Notes under the pieces: generated by a model
What the model saw: only the letters and a program-made list of their open reading frames with translations
Told to the model about the DNA's origin: nothing
Databases searched by the model: none
Part shown: positions 9,973 to 20,900 of the stretch, piece after piece
Position numbering within the stretch: position 1 is the first letter of the stretch
Layout of the letters: each line of letters starts with the position of its first letter
Assembly: GCA_030144725.1 (NCBI GenBank)
Contig: JASKMD010000029.1
Coordinates: forward strand, 14,542,280 to 14,606,279
Source: Haematococcus lacustris
Lineage: Eukaryota; Chlorophyta; Chlorophyceae; Chlamydomonadales; Haematococcaceae
Reading direction: 5' to 3'
Length of the DNA: 64,000 bases
Made by a program: the position numbers and the translations under genes

Positions 9973-10375
9973 CACGCTTCGCCACACCGTTGTTGCTGGT
10001 ACCTGTAACGCGCAGCAGCAGTCGGAACATGATTTGATTTTGGCATGTGGACGCGACGACGGCAGTCGTGACGACTGGATACCACTACTAGCATTTGGAG
10101 CTGCTGCTGGCGCTGGTGCATTCCCGGCTGCTCTACTACGCTTAACAAGGTGCTAGGTGCAGTACGTGGTGTTGTCTCACCTTGCTTTGCTGCCCTCGAC
10201 TTGTTAGCTGCAGGTGCCTCACGCTTCCGTGACGTGCTTGCCGCTGCCAGCTGTTGCTGCTGCTGAGGGGGTGCACCAGCAGGCACAGCCAGCTCAGGGA
10301 TGGTGCCTGCAGGTGTCAGCTGCTGCTGAGGGGGCGCAGCTGCGGCGACCTTCCCACGGATGTGGGTGCACACGT
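9969..10375 (-). pseudogene. 3' part of a Q/A/P-rich host gene split by the LINE
   Basis: About 130 codons on the minus strand, rich in Gln, Ala and Pro, with a basic stretch (SRKREAPAANKSR). Its upstream end coincides with the left target duplication of the LINE. Joining it to the minus-strand frame at 21303-21615, with one copy of the 12 bp duplication, keeps a single open frame across the junction (...VPKLQS-HVCTHIRGK...). This makes it the second half of an interrupted coding exon. I recognise no domain. Confidence 0.6.
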
Positions 10376-10387
10376 GGCTCTGTAGCT

Positions 10388-10406
10388 AGAAGAAGAAGAA
10401 GAAGAA
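10388..10406 (-). repeat. LINE 3' tail (CTT)n
   Basis: Six CTT units on the minus strand at the 3' terminus of the LINE, directly next to the left target duplication. Microsatellite tails replace poly(A) in several algal LINE clades. Confidence 0.8.
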
Positions 10407-10502
10407 GACTACTCCGGTATTCACCGGCGTGCATTAAGGGAGGAGCTACCGCCTGGGGCGCGGCCTGCTCCCACCAATCAAACCAAGAAAGAGGCGACCC
10501 CG

Positions 10503-13500
10503 CTACCCTCCGTCCCTCTTAGTAGCCCTGAGTCTGTAGCTTGTCTTTGCAATGGAGTGGGCTGTCTCCACCGCGTGTCTTGTTAGCTTGTGTAATAGTT
10601 TAGTAGTGTTATCTTGTGAGATCCCCAAGGCCAGGAGGTGTTGCCGTGTGTGTGCTTCATACGTTATGCCACCTATGCCCAGGAGGATTGGTCTAATCTC
10701 CACCATGTGGCCTACCTTGCGTATGGTTTGAGCTAGATTGATGTGTTGGTTGAGTGCCTTGTCTAATTGATCCGTCCACCTTGAGTCCGAGCAGTATTTG
10801 ATTTCTATGATGGTGACCCGTTTGATGGCTTTGCCACGTTTGCCCGTCTTCGTTGTAGGCGTCACCATGAGAATGTCTGGCCTGGTGGTATTTTTTATCG
10901 CTGTTGTCTTGAGGCCAAGTGCCCGTAGTGTTGTGTGTAGCGTGTCGTTAGGGAGGTCGAGGTCTTCTTTCGCACCCTTCTCCCAGCTGCCGGTGTCCGC
11001 GAATCGGATGCACCCGCCTAGGGTACCCTTGCTTATGGCTTTAGCGATGAGGCGGCCGGCCCCGTTATGCCTTTCTTGCACCATCGGTAGTGTCTCGTTG
11101 CAGCCCGAAAGGAGGTGAGTGGCACTGTCGGCTTCCCCGCAGAGTGGGCACCGGTCGTCGGTCGCCCGCTTCCAACGCATGGCCAGCTTTTGGTTATAGA
11201 GTCCGCCGGTACGGTAGAGAAGGGCAGTTCGCTGCGCGGGTATGGAGATGTTCGTGTCGGTCATCACCCTTTCGCCTGCCCCTTTGGCCGCGGCTTTGGT
11301 GATCTCCTGAGACATCTGGTAGTAGATACTGTCTTGATTGGCAAGACCGAGGTTGTGCTTGCGGTGCATGTGTGCTCGCACGCTTTGGCGGCAATCCGGC
11401 AGTGGGGCGGGGGTTTCGCCGTCGGCTTCGTTGGTGAGCCAGGTGTTGGTCTCTTTCCGTGTAGTCGGGTGGTAGGCCGGGGTGTTGGCAAGCTCTGGGT
11501 GTAACGCCGCGTGCTTGGCGAGGGCATCGGCGCCTTCGTTGCCGATAATTCCCGAGTGGGCCCGGACTTTGTAGAAGTGGATCGTGACGGGGCTATCGAT
11601 GATGAGGGTGGCGATAGCGGTCAAGATGTCGTTGTGTCTGTGTGTGATGAGGGACATCGGGTTAGCGAGGGCTCGGCGGATCTGGTAGATAGAGCAAAGG
11701 CTGTCGGTGGCGATGCGTTTGACCCCGGCTGTGAGTGCCGCGTGTATCGCCGTGAGTTCCGCCTTGTTGATGGTGTTGTTTTCTGGGTCATCCATGGCGA
11801 CGGTGACGAGGGCGTTGTTATCCGGGATGTAGACCCCCGCGCCGACGCGCGCTGGGTGAGCACCAGAGGCCTTGATGCAGCTGCCGTCCGAATACGCGAG
11901 CGTGGCCCATTCCGTGATGGCCATCCGTGGCTGCGTCGTGGAGTGCTCCGTGAGCTGGTTGTGGCTGCGTTGGTGCCCCGAGGTGGGGAGGTCCCTGTCC
12001 AGCGGCAGGCGCATGTGTTGTTTGTGGCCGCTAGGGGGTGTGGCCGGCTGGCTTTGATTCGCTGGTCTGTTGCGGATTGGGTGTGTGTCTCGTTGGGGGT
12101 GGAGGGCAGTGGCAGTGCTAGCCAGCCATCCTTGGGGGTTGCCTTTGGTGACGAGTTGTTGTCCTGCTGCATTCCAGATGACGTAAACGTGGAGGTTGGC
12201 GTGCTTGCTTGGCTTGGAGCAGCTGGTCTTGGTGGGGGGTATGCTGGCCAGGTGCTGGCAGTATTCAGGGTAGCGCCGCAGGGTGTCAATGTGTTTTGGG
12301 TAGGAGATGCCCTTTTTCCCAGGGATCAGCATGATGGTGGCCATGGCCTCCTCCTGGGTCGCTGAGTGTATAGCATGGTTGACGCATTTCAGTGCCACCG
12401 CATCGTCTGCCGGTACGTTCCATGTGGATAGCCCAGTGTGGCGTACCAGAAGGCAGTTGTGGTGTGCACCAAAGGCCGTGTTGTTGATGTCAGGGCTCCA
12501 GTAGGTAGTGGTTTCCGGTCTAACCGTGAGTGGATCAGCCCACCTTTGGACGGTACTTGGAAAGCTTCGTGTGGTGTGTAGAGTGGCCAGGGCTTTGTCT
12601 TGTGCCGCTCTCATGGGGTGGTGGTCGCTCTGTGTGTCGTGTCTCCTTAGGAGGGCCACCAGTTCTGTGGCCAGGTTGCGTGTGTGTTGTAGCCAAGCGT
12701 GTAGGTGTTGGTGTTGTTGTTTAGTCAGAAGACCTATTGTGCGACCCGACTCGTCGTGGGCCGTTACATGTTGCACTAGGTCGTGCTTGGGCATGGTGGG
12801 TTCCCCCTTGTTGGAGCTCATCGCGGGAGTGGTCATGTGGGGGTGTAGTTGGAGGAAGGTTTCGCATTTGCCCGTCCCGACGATGTCCGTCTGCGGGTTG
12901 ATGGGGTACGTGTGGAAGGTGGCCTTCGAATGCAGGTTGGTGCACCGGGGTAGCCAGGTGTGCGGGTCCAGCAGTCCTTGCCGGGTGTGGTCCGGCAGGT
13001 TCGCGTCAGGCCTCGCATGTCTGGCTTCTTGTATCAGCCTATTTTCCTCGTCGTAAACGTTGCGAATTGCCGTGTAGTCCAGATGCGCCGTTATGAGAGG
13101 TGCCGGTTCAAGGGTGGGGCGCCAGTGTACTCGTATGAGGTCCGAGTGCGCTGACTGACGCATGGTAGTCTTGAATTCATTGCTGCCAAACTTGCATATA
13201 GGGCACAGCCAGTAGCCTGCTTCCTTATGTCCTGACACGAGGGCTTTTTCAAGGCAGGCTGGGTGGTAGGCCCTCTTGCAGTTGTGGCACATTGGGCTGT
13301 CCCCTCTTGGTAGCCAGCATAGCTCACATGTGCATACGTCTTTAGCCTCTTCCCTACTGATGGTCTCTATGTGTGTGGGTGTATAGCCTTCTTTTGCACA
13401 TAGGTGTAGTGCCCACCGTTCTATGACTGTAGGTTTCCAGTGCACCTTGTAGTAGCTTTCCTTATTGATGCCGTCCCACTGCCAACCGTCTATGTTGGTG

Positions 13501-14906
13501 ATGGCCTCTTGGTGGTCGAACATGGCCCCAAGTGTGCGCCCTAAGTCCGTGAGTTTGCACCGGCAGGCTTTGTCCACCTTCCAGCTTGAGAGCCCCGGGA
13601 GGTCCAGGCCTGGTATGCGCACGATGTCAGCCGGGATTGTGTGGGCATGTCTGCCATCCTTGTTCCGTTTTGTGCCCGCCTTGGGCCGGGTAGGCTCCGT
13701 TGGGGTCGGGGGTGTTGCTCGTTGCTCTCGTTGCAGCAGCCGTGAGCTTGACCTAATGGCCTCGTGGGCTGCGGGCGCCGTTGCTGCCCGCTCCGTCGTG
13801 TCTGGTCGCGTTGCGTGCATGGCCGCATACGCTTTCATATCCATATAGCGGGTTCTAGTGTCCGGCACTGCGGGTGTGGGCGCAAGTTCCGTGAGACCCA
13901 CGGCCCAGGGTGTGATTTTGCGTTGGTCGGGCGGTAGGGTGAGTGATGTGTTGCGGCTGTCCCGGATGGTGCGCGTTGTGGTCGCGTCAGGGCATGAGGG
14001 CTGGGCCGCCATGGTCGCAAGTTTGTTGAGGGCGATAATGTGTTTCTGCTTGACCTTTTTCCCGTATTTCGATGTGAGCATGCTACCCGTGATGATGTGT
14101 GTGTTACCCTCGCAGCTGAGCTCAGATGCGTGGGTGATGCCTAGGCTTTTGAGGCAGGTGATGCTGGCGCTGACGACATCGTGTGCATGAGGACTGTTGG
14201 CTTGCGTGATGAGGCGGCCGAGTGTGTGGCATTCCTCGGGGTAGAGGGGTAGTCCCCCTTCCGTGGCTGACAGCCCGGCTAGTGAGGTATAGACCAGTTG
14301 CCGTGCCCTGAGGGTATGGTGGAAGAGGGTGAGCATGCGGTGTCCTCGAGTGCTGGCCTGGGCATTGAGCCATGTGATTTGTTTGTGTAACATGCTCCTC
14401 GTGATGTGGGCGTGTGTCACATCTGTGGACTGGAGGCTGTGTGTGAGGGCTGTTGTGTTGCGGGCGTGATATTCCTGGGCTGTGGAGCTGATGCCCATGC
14501 CTAGTTTCCCGGCGTCTTCTCTGACGATGGCGTTGGGCGTTCCCAGGGGGAGTCTGAGTTTAAGCTTAACGCATTGATTGATGGACCTGTCATACAGCTC
14601 AAGGTCCCCTGGGGTGCAGGGCACGGCGCAGAAGCTGTAGGCTAGACTGGGTATGATGGCCGTGCGGATGATGTGTATGGCCCGTCTAGCGCTAGCAAAG
14701 GAGCGTCTGAGTCTCTCTAGTTTTTGGCGTAGCTGGGTTATCATGGCGGTGTGTTGTGGTTTCCAGTCCAGCGTCATGGTGATGAGCACACCCAGGTAGG
14801 TGAAGGGTGAGGTCGGGCGGTGGTATGTGACGGGTTTCCCTTGTAAGCTTACAGTTAGGAGTTGTTGGCGGGCCCGCTTATCCGCTTCGGCCGCGTTGCT
14901 GCACAT
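10503..14906 (-). CDS. LINE polyprotein, second frame: RT thumb, PHD finger, RNase H, CCHC, RLE endonuclease
   Basis: About 1467 codons. It continues the reverse transcriptase after the palm (TYLGVLI, thumb helices). Around residues 520-570 is a C4HC3 PHD finger: C-x-C-x2-C, then C-x2-C, H-x2-C and a final W-x-C-x2-C. RNase H lies at about 1000-1130 with AYSDGS, a Glu in INKAEL, TDS and GNEGADAL. A CCHC knuckle (CPLCGEADSATHLLSGC) is near 1255, followed by RPDILMV near 1343 and EIKYCSD near 1370, the PD..E-x-K core of restriction-like endonucleases. It overlaps the upstream frame by 52 nt in another phase, so a frameshift (mutation or programmed) is needed to link it to the YADD motif. Confidence 0.9.
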   Translation of the reverse strand: MCSNAAEADKRARQQLLTVSLQGKPVTYHRPTSPFTYLGVLITMTLDWKPQHTAMITQLRQKLERLRRSFASARRAIHIIRTAIIPSLAYSFCAVPCTPGDLELYDRSINQCVKLKLRLPLGTPNAIVREDAGKLGMGISSTAQEYHARNTTALTHSLQSTDVTHAHITRSMLHKQITWLNAQASTRGHRMLTLFHHTLRARQLVYTSLAGLSATEGGLPLYPEECHTLGRLITQANSPHAHDVVSASITCLKSLGITHASELSCEGNTHIITGSMLTSKYGKKVKQKHIIALNKLATMAAQPSCPDATTTRTIRDSRNTSLTLPPDQRKITPWAVGLTELAPTPAVPDTRTRYMDMKAYAAMHATRPDTTERAATAPAAHEAIRSSSRLLQREQRATPPTPTEPTRPKAGTKRNKDGRHAHTIPADIVRIPGLDLPGLSSWKVDKACRCKLTDLGRTLGAMFDHQEAITNIDGWQWDGINKESYYKVHWKPTVIERWALHLCAKEGYTPTHIETISREEAKDVCTCELCWLPRGDSPMCHNCKRAYHPACLEKALVSGHKEAGYWLCPICKFGSNEFKTTMRQSAHSDLIRVHWRPTLEPAPLITAHLDYTAIRNVYDEENRLIQEARHARPDANLPDHTRQGLLDPHTWLPRCTNLHSKATFHTYPINPQTDIVGTGKCETFLQLHPHMTTPAMSSNKGEPTMPKHDLVQHVTAHDESGRTIGLLTKQQHQHLHAWLQHTRNLATELVALLRRHDTQSDHHPMRAAQDKALATLHTTRSFPSTVQRWADPLTVRPETTTYWSPDINNTAFGAHHNCLLVRHTGLSTWNVPADDAVALKCVNHAIHSATQEEAMATIMLIPGKKGISYPKHIDTLRRYPEYCQHLASIPPTKTSCSKPSKHANLHVYVIWNAAGQQLVTKGNPQGWLASTATALHPQRDTHPIRNRPANQSQPATPPSGHKQHMRLPLDRDLPTSGHQRSHNQLTEHSTTQPRMAITEWATLAYSDGSCIKASGAHPARVGAGVYIPDNNALVTVAMDDPENNTINKAELTAIHAALTAGVKRIATDSLCSIYQIRRALANPMSLITHRHNDILTAIATLIIDSPVTIHFYKVRAHSGIIGNEGADALAKHAALHPELANTPAYHPTTRKETNTWLTNEADGETPAPLPDCRQSVRAHMHRKHNLGLANQDSIYYQMSQEITKAAAKGAGERVMTDTNISIPAQRTALLYRTGGLYNQKLAMRWKRATDDRCPLCGEADSATHLLSGCNETLPMVQERHNGAGRLIAKAISKGTLGGCIRFADTGSWEKGAKEDLDLPNDTLHTTLRALGLKTTAIKNTTRPDILMVTPTTKTGKRGKAIKRVTIIEIKYCSDSRWTDQLDKALNQHINLAQTIRKVGHMVEIRPILLGIGGITYEAHTRQHLLALGISQDNTTKLLHKLTRHAVETAHSIAKTSYRLRATKRDGG

Positions 14907-17900
14907 GCAGTTTCGACCGAGTGGTGAAGCGCCGCGGTTGCGAGGGTTTTGCTGTGTGAGATGACGAGGTGACCCCAGTCGGAGAAGGCTGAGAGTTTGT
15001 CTGCTTGGCAGCGGAGGTTGCGGAGTGTGTTGCAGAGGATTGCTATGTCGTCGGCATAGTCAATGCTGCTCACGATGGCGCGCTCTCCGCTGTCAGCCGT
15101 CGCTGATTTGAATTTATAGCCCCTCGCGCCCACCTGCAGCCAGCGCAGTAAGGGTTCGATATAGATGAGAAATAGGAAGGGCGAGAGAGAATCGCCTTGT
15201 ATGGTGCCCCGGTTGACGGATACCGGGTTGGTGGGGCCGTAGGGAGTTCTGAAGCGCGTTGTAGCGCCCGTGTATAGGTCCTTCACTGCGTCAGTCGCGT
15301 CCGTGGGGAAGCCTAGGTCGTGCATGATCCATAGTAGTTTGTCCTGGCAGGTGGTGTTGAACGCACTGGTAAAGTCCACCAGGAGCGCGTAGATATCTGC
15401 CTTAGCCAGCTTAGCATCTTCAAGGGCCATGACAAGCATCTGTAGCTGTTGTGTAGTGTTCCTATGGGAGCGGAACCCTGCTTGGTTCTTGCTGAGCATC
15501 CCATTAGCTTCAGCATACTCTGACAGTGTCTTGGTAATGAGGCTGGTCCACAGCTTATAAACGGTGTTGGCTAGGCCCACTGGCCTGTAGGAGTTAAGGT
15601 CCGTTTCTTGCCCCTTGTCCTTGTAGAGCAGGCACGTGTCACTGGTCTTCCACGTGGTGGGTGTGCAGCCTGTTGCCCACATGATGATGAAGAGCTGGTG
15701 TATGGTGTCCCTCATCTCCCATGGCAGCATCTTGATGATCTCGTTCTCAATGCCGTCTGGTCCTGGGGCTTTGCCTCCCGACAGCCTACTAAGGCATTCC
15801 TGGAAGCCTGCCTTGTCCATGATGGCTGTGTGTAGCCAATGTACGTTTTGGCAGGTGTGCAGTGTGAAGGCGTCGTCTGCTTTGGCGCGAGCCCACGGGT
15901 AGTTTCTTGTCCGCGTGTTTGTGTAGTGGCCAGTTTTGGGGGTCGGCGGTGCCAACTTTTTCCCGAAGGCATCGGTAATTATCCGGTTCAGGTCGGCCGG
16001 GGTCGTGCATATCCTGTTGGTGATGGGGTCGGCTAGCGCCTGTAGACCTTTGTGATCCGTGCGGGACGGGCGTAGGATGTATTTGTTTGCTTTCTTAGGC
16101 TGGGTGCTTATGAGTTGTTGCATTCTGACACGGGCTTGTGCGGTGGCGAGTGCGGAGTCGTCGTCGTCTAGCTTGTGAATTTGGTCGCGGTACGAGTTGG
16201 TCAGTTGGGCGAGCGCGGCCTGCACGTGGTTTTCGGTTGTATCGTCGCCCTGGCGCGCTTGCACCGCCTTCCTTGTTTCCGCGTTTGTCGTATCTGTCTC
16301 TGGGATAAGTTCATCGATTGTCGGGTACACGTTGTTTTGCTTGAAAAGTAACCTAGCCTTTCGGCTGAGTTCTCTGGTGGTTTTGAGCTTTCTGCCTAGT
16401 GCTTGTCTGATCCTACACATGGTCCTGCGTTGGTAGTGCTGGCCTCCCCTAGTTAGGGTCTTGGTGTTGCATGTCTTTATAGCTGTCGCCCTGCATGCTT
16501 GTAGGAGGGTTGTAAGCATGGTGGCTGCGGTGTCTACAGCTGCCCTGGCTGGGAGGCCTGCCACCAGCTTTAAGCGTTGTTGTTGTTGGGGGTTGGCCTT
16601 GTCGAGTGTGGTTAGGAAGTGGGTAGCATCTGTGTACATGGGAGCTAGGTATGCTGTCAGCTCTGCATGCAATTGTGGGGCACCTGAGCTGGGTTGTTGC
16701 ACTGCCAGGCGGTAGGCTTCCCTATCCTTATTGGTGATGGGGGTGGTAAGGATGGTGTGGCTGTGCTTCAGAGTTTTTTGTGGGGCTGCCAGGTCTATGC
16801 CCAGACGGGCTGTACTAAGTGTGGCGGTGAGTGGCCTGTGGTCACTAAGATATGCGTGTGTGTCGACGTGCGTGCGGTGTTTAGGGCCGTGTCCTGCGTC
16901 GCGCGTCAGGATGGCGTCGATGCGGCTGTTGCAGTGCGGTTGTTGGTAGGTCCAGGCCCGGTCGCCGGGGTCAGCTTCGGACAGGCGCATCTCTGTGGCG
17001 AACTCCCTCATCATGTTGTCTTGTGTGTATTCGGTGTGTTCGGAGCGATCCTCTGTTTTCATCGTGGCGTTGATATCTCCCGCCAGGATGAGTGAGCCGG
17101 GCAGGTGCCCAGTGGCTGTTCGTATATGCTCTTGCATCTCCTTCCGTAGTGGGAGCGCGTCGTCGTTGTTCCCCGAGGGCCAGTACGTGGCGACGAGTGT
17201 GAGCTCTTCGCTTTGCTGTTGGCGGAGGCTTAGGATGACGCAGCGGGTGTTTACATTCGCATCTGTACACGGTTGTATCATGGTGGCTTGCATCTGGATA
17301 GCTAGATCGTGTCTGATGCCAATGAGGACTTCGCTGTGGCCTTGGTGGCGATGGACAGTATAGTTGGGCATAACCCTCTTCAGCCAGCCAGAGCTAGGGT
17401 TGTTGCTCCTGGGTTGGTTCATGGTTTCGGTCAGGATCAGGATGTCCGGGTTTTGGCTGTGCACAAGGTTCAGAACTTCGTTTCTAGATCTGTGTAGGCC
17501 TCTGACGTTGAATGTGGTGAGGGTAATGTGTTGCCTGTTATGGGTTGGTGGCGGTGGGGGGGTGTGGTGTTGGCTCGTGTTGTCGGGCGTGGTTGTGGGC
17601 GCCTCGCCTGTGGTGGGGACTGGCCCTGTGGTGTGGACCTCGGCGGTGGGTGTGCGTAAGTATTTACACATGAGGGTTTGAGTGTGGGTGTCGCTTCGGC
17701 GTGCCTTGGTGGCGCGTGCCCGCTTGTTGGTCTGGCCAGTGGCGTTGGCGGGAGTCGTAGTGGGTCCATTGTTACGTGGCTTGCCTTTCGCTGTGTGCGA
17801 GGGGAGGGTGACCGTGGGTGTGTTCCGACGTTGTCGAGCCCGGGCAGGTTCTTCATGTAGGTGGGTGGCCTCTATTGTAGTTCTGCGGTTGGTGTCTAGG

Positions 17901-20900
17901 TTGTAGGTGTCGTCGGCGCTATTGGTGGTTGCGGGTGGTGCTGCGGGGATCTCTCCTGTCTCTGTGTGGTTGGTAGTTAGGTCTATCGGATTAGTGTGGT
18001 CTTGGAAGTGTGCTGCTAGTGCTGAAGTGGTGGTGGCCTCCAGCGGGTCCGCTATCCAGATCTCCCTTCTAATGAATCTTGTGTGTTTCACGTTGCCTGT
18101 GCAAATGGTGAGCAGGTTCCCTTGGAGGCGCCTCCAGTCGTTAGGTGTGGAAAGTGGCTTGGGCATCCGGTTTAGTGAGTCCAGTTGGTACCAGCCTTGG
18201 TGCGTGTGTTTGATTACAGTTGCATGGTGGTGTGATAGCAGGAGGACAGCATCCGTGGTTGTCGCGCCCGTGCTAGCAATAGTTGTGGTGATCGTCTCTG
18301 GTGTAATACTGTGGGTTGGTAGGTAGGTTGTTGCTGGGTGCAAGTATGTGCATATCTCATGTTGTTTGCGGTAGAGGTAGTGGTTCAGTGTGTCGGTTGA
18401 GAATTTGCCTTTCTCGTGGTAGATGTGGTCAGTTGTGAAGGTTCTGATAGCGTACCCTTCTTCTCGTGCTTTTTGTGCAAGGGATTGCAAGTGCTCTTGT
18501 AGCTGCTTGCAGTGGTCAATGACTGCATGGTAGTCAATGTATTTTTTTCCCATGGCCATGTTGAATGCATGTACTAGGCAACACTCTTCGTATTGCCCTT
18601 CCATGTACATGTGTGTAGGATTGTGGGTCGAGATATACGTAGGGTTGGTTGCTATTGGTGTTTGTTCTGCATGACTAATGATGTGGTGGATGCCCTTTTC
18701 CTTGCACTGGCGTATCTGCTCCCGTGATCGGGTGTTGGGCGTGATGACAAAGAGTTGGTGCATAGTTCGCTTGGTAGCAGTTGAGATGCGTAAGAGGGGT
18801 GTGGGTGTTGTTTCCATGGAGTCCAGTAGGTTCCATGTGCCGTTCATGCACTTCATGGCCATGCTGTGGCCTGACTTTTTGAACAAGAACGTGTGTGTGC
18901 CGTACTGGCCAGCGAGGTGCCCTAGATTATCAGCGGACCAATCACTGGGTTGGTTGAGTTGGGCAATGCTTTGTACTGTAAGTCCGTAATGGGTACGTAG
19001 GTACATTTCAATGACTTCGTCGGAATAGCCATCAACGCCTCGTGCCATCAGCCATGCGCCGCGCTCAAGGTGGTCAGTTAGTTGAGGGAGCCTGGTCTCG
19101 TAGAAATTGTCTATGTCTTGCATGGTGACCCATTCATGTCCCGCAGCATTGTTCAGGGAGTAAACCTGGCATGCCGATCTATCTTTGTCTTGCTTAAAGT
19201 GCTTGATGGTTGGGCCTGGATGAGCTTCAACATCCCCAACGGCTAGTAACAGCCAGGCCACGTAGACAGCTCTTGCGACAGCTATGGGGTTGAAGGTGAC
19301 CCGGGCGGCAGATAGGTGGTCCACGGTGCAAGGTGCCTTTTCTGTTTCATTGCTATTCACTGCAACCTGGTAGGTGCAATAAACATGCAGCGTGCTATTG
19401 AACTGGTTGACTGTGAAAGGGTGGCTGCTGTTGGCGCCGTGTGTGGAGAGGTGAAACCTGTTGGCCAGCTTGCAGAGGGCACAAGAGGCTGCTTGAGTAC
19501 CGTCTATCCCTGTCATAAGGTTGTAACATGTGGTTCTAACCGTCGCTCTGATACGGCTAAGTAATTTCTTGTGCTTCTTGAGGCAACGTTTGGAATCCTT
19601 TATTGTTGGCTTTAGGGGGTGGTTCATGCGTTGATAGAGAGTGGTAAGCAAGTGTGTGCATATCAAAATGAGCATAAGCACATTCACCAGTTTGTCTTGT
19701 TGTTTTAAGATTATCCCGATGTGTGTGGGCTGTGGTCGTTGGTGAGGAGGATATGGTTGTTGGTGGATGTCTTGCATGTCAGCATGTATGTATACCATAT
19801 CTGTGTCATACGGCTGGTCATGCCAACCTGCAACGGTCAGGGCTGGCAGGTGGTGGTGGGGCTGAGCTGCATGTAGCTTGTCAGCCTGCATGTCAACATG
19901 TGTAGCTTGCATCGCTGTGTCATATGGGTGAGCATGCCAACCTGCAGCGGTCAGGGCTGGCAGGTAGTGGTGGGGCTGAGCGGCATGCAGCTTGTCGGCC
20001 TGCATGTCAGCATGTGTAGCTTGCATCGCTGTGTCATATGGGCGGGCATGCCAACCTGCAGCGGTCAGGGCTGGCAGGTGGTGGTGGGGCTGAGCGGCAT
20101 GTAGCTTGGCAGCCTGCATGTCAACATGTGTAGCTTGCATCGCTGTGTCATACGGCTGGTCATGCCAACCTGCAACGGTCAGGGCTGGCGGGTGGTGGTG
20201 GGGCTGAGCGGCATGAAGCTTGTCGGCCTGCATGTCAGCATGTGTAGCTTGCATCGCTGTGTCATATGGGCGGGCATGCCAACCTGCAGCGGTCAGGGCT
20301 GGCAGGTGGTGGTGGGGCTGAGCGGCATGTAGCTTGTCAGCCTGCATGTCAACATGTGTAGCTTGCATCGCTGTGTCATACGGCTGGTCATGCCAACCTG
20401 CAACGGTCAGGGCTGGCAGGTGGTGGTGGGGCTGAGCGGCATGAAGCTTGTCGGCCTGCATGTCAGCATGTGTAGCTTGCATCGCTGTGTCATATGGGTG
20501 GGCATGCCAACCTGCAGCGGTCAGGGCTGGCAGGTGGTGGTGGGGCTGAGCGGCATGTAGCTTGGCAGCCTGCATGTCAACATGTGTAGCTTGCATCGCT
20601 GTGTCATACGGCTGGTCATGCCAACCTGCAACGGTCAGGGCTGGCAGGTGGTGGTGGGGCTGAGCGGCATGTAGCTTGTCAGCCAGCATGTCAACTTGGA
20701 CGGTTTGCTTCTCTGTGTGAGACAGCTGGTTGTGCCTGGCTGTAGCAGCGAGGACTGTAGGGTGGTGGTGATCCTTCATGCCATTGTGTATAGCATGTAA
20801 TTCTGTGTCAGGCGGCTGGATGTGCCTGCTTGTAGCAGCCAAGGCTGGTAGTTGGAGTGCACCACGTCGTTTGACGGGGCTTGTATGTGGCAGATTGCTG

